Shown one piece after another: positions 59,534-64,000 of a stretch of DNA of 64,000 nucleotides. Origin of the DNA: Oidiodendron maius Zn (lineage: Eukaryota > Ascomycota > Leotiomycetes > Myxotrichaceae); the NCBI GenBank assembly GCA_000827325.1, contig KN832870.1, forward strand, positions 3,472,001-3,536,000, read 5' to 3'. Position 1 is the stretch's first letter. Every line of letters starts with the position of its first letter. The notes under the pieces were generated by a model, which was given only the letters and a program-made list of their open reading frames with translations, had not been told where the DNA came from and made no database searches. Both the position numbers and the translations under genes were made by a program.

Positions 59534-60381
59534 TCACTGGCGAGCCAGACCACGAAGCGCCTCAAGTTCACCTTCTAGCCGAGCCACACGCACCTTGAGG
59601 GCGTCTCGCTCTGTTTGGGTTTCTTTGAGCACGGCTTCGAGGTCAGACATCTGATCAACACGCCTTTGGCGATACCGACGGGCAGCCAACGTGTTACGTG
59701 TGCGTTTCATGACACGTGATGTGTCCGTATCCATAGACTTGGGCGAGACAGAAAGGGGATGTTTTGGAACTGATGATGGTGCAAGGGAACTATCCGATGG
59801 CGAGGAAGAGGGGCCTCCCGAAACGGTGCAATCTGCATAGAACAATTAGTGCCGGTCATAAATTATATATTCCTATGGGTCTACCTTTAATTGACAAGTC
59901 TAGCGAATGTGGTCCGTAAGATGTGGCCATGATCATCAGATCATTGGGTTGTGTTTGAGCGGAGTATTGATCGTATCCACCAAACGAGTCGGCAGACTGG
60001 GTGAGGTTCTGTCCCAAAAACAGAGGGTCAAAAGGAAGGGATTGGTCGGATAGACCAACATCCTGGGTCATGGTATCGTGAGCGGGTAATGATGCCCAGC
60101 TATCAGAGGTGGAAGCAAATGCGCACAGTGGATCCTGCCATTTATCGGTCTGAAGAAATTGATCGAACGAGACTTGGGAAGGGAGAGTGGTCGATGAAAG
60201 AAATAAAGGCGGTAAATTGGTGAAATTAATATTCTGGTCGAAAAGAAAGTGGAAATTGTCAGGGGAATTCCCCTGGGAGAGTGATCCTAAGCATGTTAAA
60301 TTATCATGGTGGTTTGGCGGCGACCTGGAATTGGCTTGGTTGCCAGAACATGGACTGGATCTGTCTTGGGTCTCCCAGCAT
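59534..60381 (-). CDS. bZIP transcription factor, Gcn4/CPC1-like
   Basis: The secure part is exon 60071 (or further upstream)..59885 plus exon 59832..59534, joined by a 52-nt intron (DLSIK|DCTVSGG). The C-terminus is a bZIP: basic region RVMKRTRNTLAARRYRQRR (the NxxAARxxR signature) followed by leucine heptads (MSDLEAVL, DALKVRVARLEGELEALRGL). The frame stays open and protein-like upstream of ATG 60071 (FDQNINFTNLPPLFLS, VSFDQFLQTDKWQDPLCAF), like an acidic/aromatic activation region. A 52-nt intron (60273..60324) would link it to ATG 60381 (MLGDPRQIQSMFWQPSQFQ) and give 247 aa, Gcn4 size. Its donor GTCGCC is unusual, so the 5' end is uncertain. Likely role: amino-acid or stress-response activation. 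Confidence 0.75.
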
Positions 60382-61886
60382 GGTGAAGGCTGTAGGGGTG
60401 TCTCTGGAATGTTCTACGCGGGCCTGGCGACCCGCAAATACGTCTTCTCCTGGTTGTGTCTTTGAGTTGGTTGTTGAAAGAAAGAGGAGGAAGAGGAGGA
60501 TGAAGAGGATTGTGGGGGATCAGGAGGTTGGGCGGTGTGGCTTAGCGGGGCAATTTCGGTCTAGACCAAAAGCAGTTGCCACCAAGAGTTTTCATACTGC
60601 ATTACCCTACTTTGTAGGTTCTGTACCAGAGGTTACGCATCTGCGTGCTCCTCTTATGAGATGTGCTCCATTCACAATGGTAAGAATAAATAGTCTGGTC
60701 AAGGCCCACGTGACCCAATCCCCTAGTCCCACCTCCGCAGGTAAAAACAAAGTCCGGATACAGTAAACGGATGTAAAGTCTCGGAGCTGCACCAAATGTA
60801 CGGAGATGCACTTCGGGATTGCTGCAGGAGAAGGATGGGACTACTCCAGACGGACTCACTGTAGTATCCGGCTCCCTCACTAATTAAGTCAAGACAGATA
60901 GATAAAGCCCCGCCAGATTTGTCGGAGGTAACTGCAGCACTTTCGTAGCATACCATGCTTTCACCCAGCTTAGCAACTTACCAAACTCACATATATGAAA
61001 TTCGGAATATAGTACAGACCTCCAATCGTATGCATGTAGCTATAGACTTCAATCTGTGGCGTCTTGTGTCGGGTTAGACATTAGCGAAGCTGTAGACATT
61101 GAACAGAATTTTGCCAAAAATATCTTAAGCATGAAGTTTGTAGCGGCTTAGTAGGCGACGCATTTCCTCAAATATGAGAAGCGATATGAGCGTCATAGCT
61201 GCACTAGATACCACTCGTCCGTAATCCATTAACCAAGAAGGGATGCTGAATGCTGAGATCCCACAATTCAGAACCTCCCGAACCCGATAACTGGACCTAC
61301 AGTAGAAGGTTGTTAGAAAGCATCCGATTTCTTCGGATTGCAGCGGCCCTGATTGGCCGTTCGGGTTTGCTTACTCGCTCGCTTAGTCTAAGGGGCTTCA
61401 AAGTTTAAGCGGAAATTTCTGGTCGGCGATAAAATCACAGGAATAACTATGACCAAAATAAGAGGAAATAGACAGAAAAGAACAAAATCTCTAGGGCTTA
61501 TGGGCGGCATATTCATATGGGAACATAAACTACCAAGGACCAAAATGAAAGAAGAGAACATCAAAGAGACTGATGAATGGTCAGCCTCTGACTATCGGAA
61601 AATACGAGGCTACGCACCCCCATGCACCAAGCCGGCATGATTCCAGGCCGAAGTTTCCACTGAAAGGCAACGCCATGCGGACGTACTATTATCTTATATC
61701 CACACTCAGCTTGCCCACTGTATATATCCTATCCTCTTCTTTGTCGTTCCCCTCAGTGTGGTTCTGACTTCCATTCTGTTCTCCACCGTCCTCTCCTTGT
61801 CTTATTGTTCCGCCGTATAGACAGGCTTTCTTGGTTCCCGTTGCCACTAAGGATTCGCTGATCGTGGCCAGATCCGGCCGCTCCTG
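60382..61886. other. 1.5-kb divergent promoter region (bZIP gene / RTA1 gene)
   Basis: A pyrimidine-rich leader (minus strand) lies just upstream of the bZIP gene, and a CACGTGAC word near 60709. AT-rich DNA follows up to the RTA1-family gene, whose leader near 61730-61860 is CT-rich. No gene recognised. Confidence 0.5.
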
Positions 61887-62972
61887 ATGGCGTCCCTTGC
61901 TGTTCCAGCATTGAGCCTCATCCTCGTGCGGGACCAGAGGTCAGATCTCAACTGTACAGTCGAGACCTGCCCCATCGACTCCTCCTACTACTTCTACCGT
62001 GTGTCCATTGGTGCCAATGCCGCCTTCCTCGCCCTGTTCTCCATCTCCTTCATCGGGTTCATCATCACCTACGCCCTCACACGGCGTGCCACGGCCTTCA
62101 CAGTTGCAATGTTGAGCGGTGTCATCCTGGAAGTCCTTGGCTATGTCGGGCGTATCATGAGCTGGCAGAATCAGTGGAATGACAACGGATTCCTAATGCA
62201 GATTGTGTGTCTGACCATCGCCCCAGCGTTTATGGCTGGTGGAATCTATCTCTGTCTCCGTAGAATCGTGTATGCGTTTGGCCCGGAAAATTCAAGGATC
62301 GCTCCAGAATCATATACGAGAATTGTGAGTTATCGCGTCTCCTCGGAAGCTTCAAGGTGCTAATTCACGTCTCAGTTCATACCCTGCGATCTGGGCTCTC
62401 TTCTCCTTCAAGCTGCTGGTGGTGGAATCGCCTCCGCCGCCTCTCACGCCGGCAAGTCCCCTGACACGGGTGACAACATCATGATTGCCGGGCTGTCGTT
62501 CCAGGTCGTCACGCTTCTTATTTTCATGGGCCTCTGTGTGGATTTTGCCCTCCGAACTTATCGGCGCTACAAGTCCATGGGCCAGGACGCATTCGATCAG
62601 AACCCCGTCTTCGTCCAGACCCGAGGTAGCTGGAAATTCAAGGGTTTCGTGGCCGCCTTGGCCCTCGCCACGATCTGCATCTTCTGGCGAAGCGTGTACC
62701 GAGTTGCGGAACTGAGCGAAGGCTGGACTGGGAACCTGATTCGGCATCAGTGGCTGTTCGTCGGGTTTGAAGGCGTTATGGTCATCGTCGCCTGCCTGTC
62801 GCTGAACCTCTTCAACCCGGCTTTTGCATTCAAAGAAGCCATGGTAGGTTTCGGTGGTTTGGGTTCGAAAAAGAAGACGCAAAAGCAAGAGAATCAGGAG
62901 AAATCCACTGGAGTTACTGGGGAGAACAGCCGGAGTGAGAGTGCAAGCGACGTTGAGCGAGCTGCTACTTAG
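61887..62972 (+). CDS. RTA1-family seven-helix membrane protein
   Basis: Exons are 61887..62324 and 62376..62972, giving 344 aa. The 51-nt intron joins ESYTRI|FIPCDLGSLLLQAAGGG. Seven hydrophobic segments are visible. Family motifs include EVLGYVGRIMSW (RTA1 EVxGYxxR) and APAFMAGGIYLCLRRIVYAF. Later segments are FIPCDLGSLLLQAAGGGIAS and FWRSVYRVAELSEGW, the latter carrying the R-x-x-Y/F-R-x-x-E signature. The N-terminal stretch with two Cys (LNCTVETCPIDSSYYFYR) is extracellular. Fungal RTA1-like proteins are linked to lipid translocation, sphingoid long-chain base export and resistance to 7-aminocholesterol. The cytosolic tail is Lys/Gln/Ser-rich. Exact substrate unknown. Confidence 0.93.
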
Positions 62973-64000
62973 GGTTAGAATTGTCTTGATATTGACGAAA
63001 TATAGAGAAATGGGGTAGATTTGGACTCGGCGTCCGGTGATCAGAATTGCATAAGTCCACTTGCAACTCAGCGGTCTCGTTACGACTTGATAATGGTAGA
63101 AATAGAGAAATCTAAGGTTAACTGTCTCTTTAGTACCGTACCTTGCTAAGTGAATGCTGTGTATCTTGTACCTCGCACCCTTATCCTTGCAATCGCATTT
63201 CCTTTAGGACAGCTTTCTCGCATTGTATCAATGCTGCCCCAGTCAACAGCAATCCGAGATCGGTATTGAGCCAGAGGATAGCGCATCTAGCTAGACACGT
63301 GGCCGAATGGACCCATAATGTGTAAAAGAGTTGCAGTTTGCATAAAGATGTCCGACCACTGTCGATACCGGTCTTCGTCATCGCCACGTTCTAGGTCACC
63401 AAAGATCACCCGTATTCCCAGAGAGCGGGAAAGCGGGGACCATCTCGTAAGATACGGGATTTTACTTCGTAGAAGATACCCGCTGTCATGTCTGGTTACG
63501 TAGCCCGGCGATTCATTCTTTCTAATTCGAAGTGCAAAGTCTCGACTCCAGCAAATGTGCGAAAGCAAGCAGCATCGTGACAGCCCCAGGGAAAAAAGTA
63601 AACAGAGTGTACGAAGAAGTCTTCATAGAAGCAAAACAAAAAGAGGAACACGAACCTCCACCTGACATCGTATGGAAGGGTGGAATCTTAACATTGGACC
63701 ACGGGAGCAGGTTTGATTTGGACTACAGAAGTAAGTTCCGATTACTGCGAGAATTTGCTGATTCGAAACTTTTCTATATGCCTATGAATAAAACCATTGG
63801 ATCACGTGAAGTCCTGTTCATGCGCGTCCCTAATACCGCCCGTACTGCTGTGGCATGGTTTGTTATCTGCGGGCGGGTGCCTAATTTGCGGTGCAGTATC
63901 TATAGTCGATGCCGAGATTCCAAGAGGCTCCCCTCCACAACACTGGCTGAAGATTGGTCAGGGCGTAGGCTACAGAAAAGCATATCCAGCGAATGACATG
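62973..64000. other. Right-end region without a supported gene
   Basis: Downstream of the RTA1-family gene. A plus-strand frame (63532..63996) begins without ATG and has no recognisable domain; minus-strand frames near 63200-63570 are equally unsupported. It may hold part of a gene lying to the right. Confidence 0.45.

Noticed and set aside
63532-63996. 154-aa plus-strand open frame at the right end
   Set aside because: It starts at a non-ATG codon; composition is not clearly protein-like and no family motif is visible. Could be revisited with sequence to the right.
1-64000. Search for virus-like or LTR elements, DNA transposons, CRISPR arrays and a biosynthetic cluster
   Set aside because: No reverse transcriptase, integrase, capsid, transposase, long terminal repeats, regularly spaced repeats, or PKS/NRPS/terpene genes were seen.

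Overview
The window looks like a gene-dense euchromatic piece of a filamentous ascomycete (Pezizomycotina) chromosome. Genes are split by short GT-AG introns, mostly 44-65 nt with CTAAC/CTGAC-type branch sites. They sit on both strands without operons, and several products are fungus-specific: an RTA1-family membrane protein, a Rom2-type RhoGEF, a fungal BTB protein, the Neurospora-type 9.5 kDa complex I subunit and a vacuolar subtilisin. Protein wording resembles Leotiomycetes, but that placement is inference.

Layout: 0-10 kb holds a left-truncated Tcd-type E1-like enzyme, a small glyoxalase/VOC protein, a BTB-domain protein, RNA 3'-phosphate cyclase and EMC1. 10-16 kb is gene-poor: a decayed FAD monooxygenase (salicylate-hydroxylase type), one uncharacterised gene and about 3.5 kb with no gene I can support. 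16-24 kb holds ISY1 (splicing), MTG1 (mitoribosome GTPase) and SND1/Tudor-SN, followed by 2 kb of non-coding DNA with a perfect 20-bp palindrome and a possible 5S rRNA relic. 24-34 kb holds the Rho1 exchange factor Rom2, a small unknown protein behind a perfect CRE site, and a six-exon transaldolase. 34-44 kb holds a GRAM-TBC-EF-hand RabGAP (Gyp2/Mdr1 type), a large unknown basic/serine-rich protein and a cerevisin-like protease. 44-58 kb holds a BEACH protein (Bph1 type), the 9.5 kDa complex I subunit, OST subunit Wbp1, a Tgl1-like sterol ester lipase and Pet191/Coa5. 58-64 kb holds a bZIP regulator and an RTA1-family protein; the last kilobase has no supported gene.

Most genes are housekeeping and functionally independent. 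Loose themes are ER and membrane traffic (EMC1, Wbp1, RabGAP, BEACH protein) and mitochondrial function (MTG1, 9.5 kDa subunit, Pet191). I see no secondary-metabolite cluster, virus-like element, LTR element, CRISPR array or intact transposon, and no clearly new multi-gene system. The points most worth a second look are a roughly 100-bp dispersed GC-rich repeat present in two inverted copies, a RIP-like decayed monooxygenase, the transaldolase 12-nt microexon, several small first exons that simple ORF calling misses, and in-frame introns that could give two protein forms.
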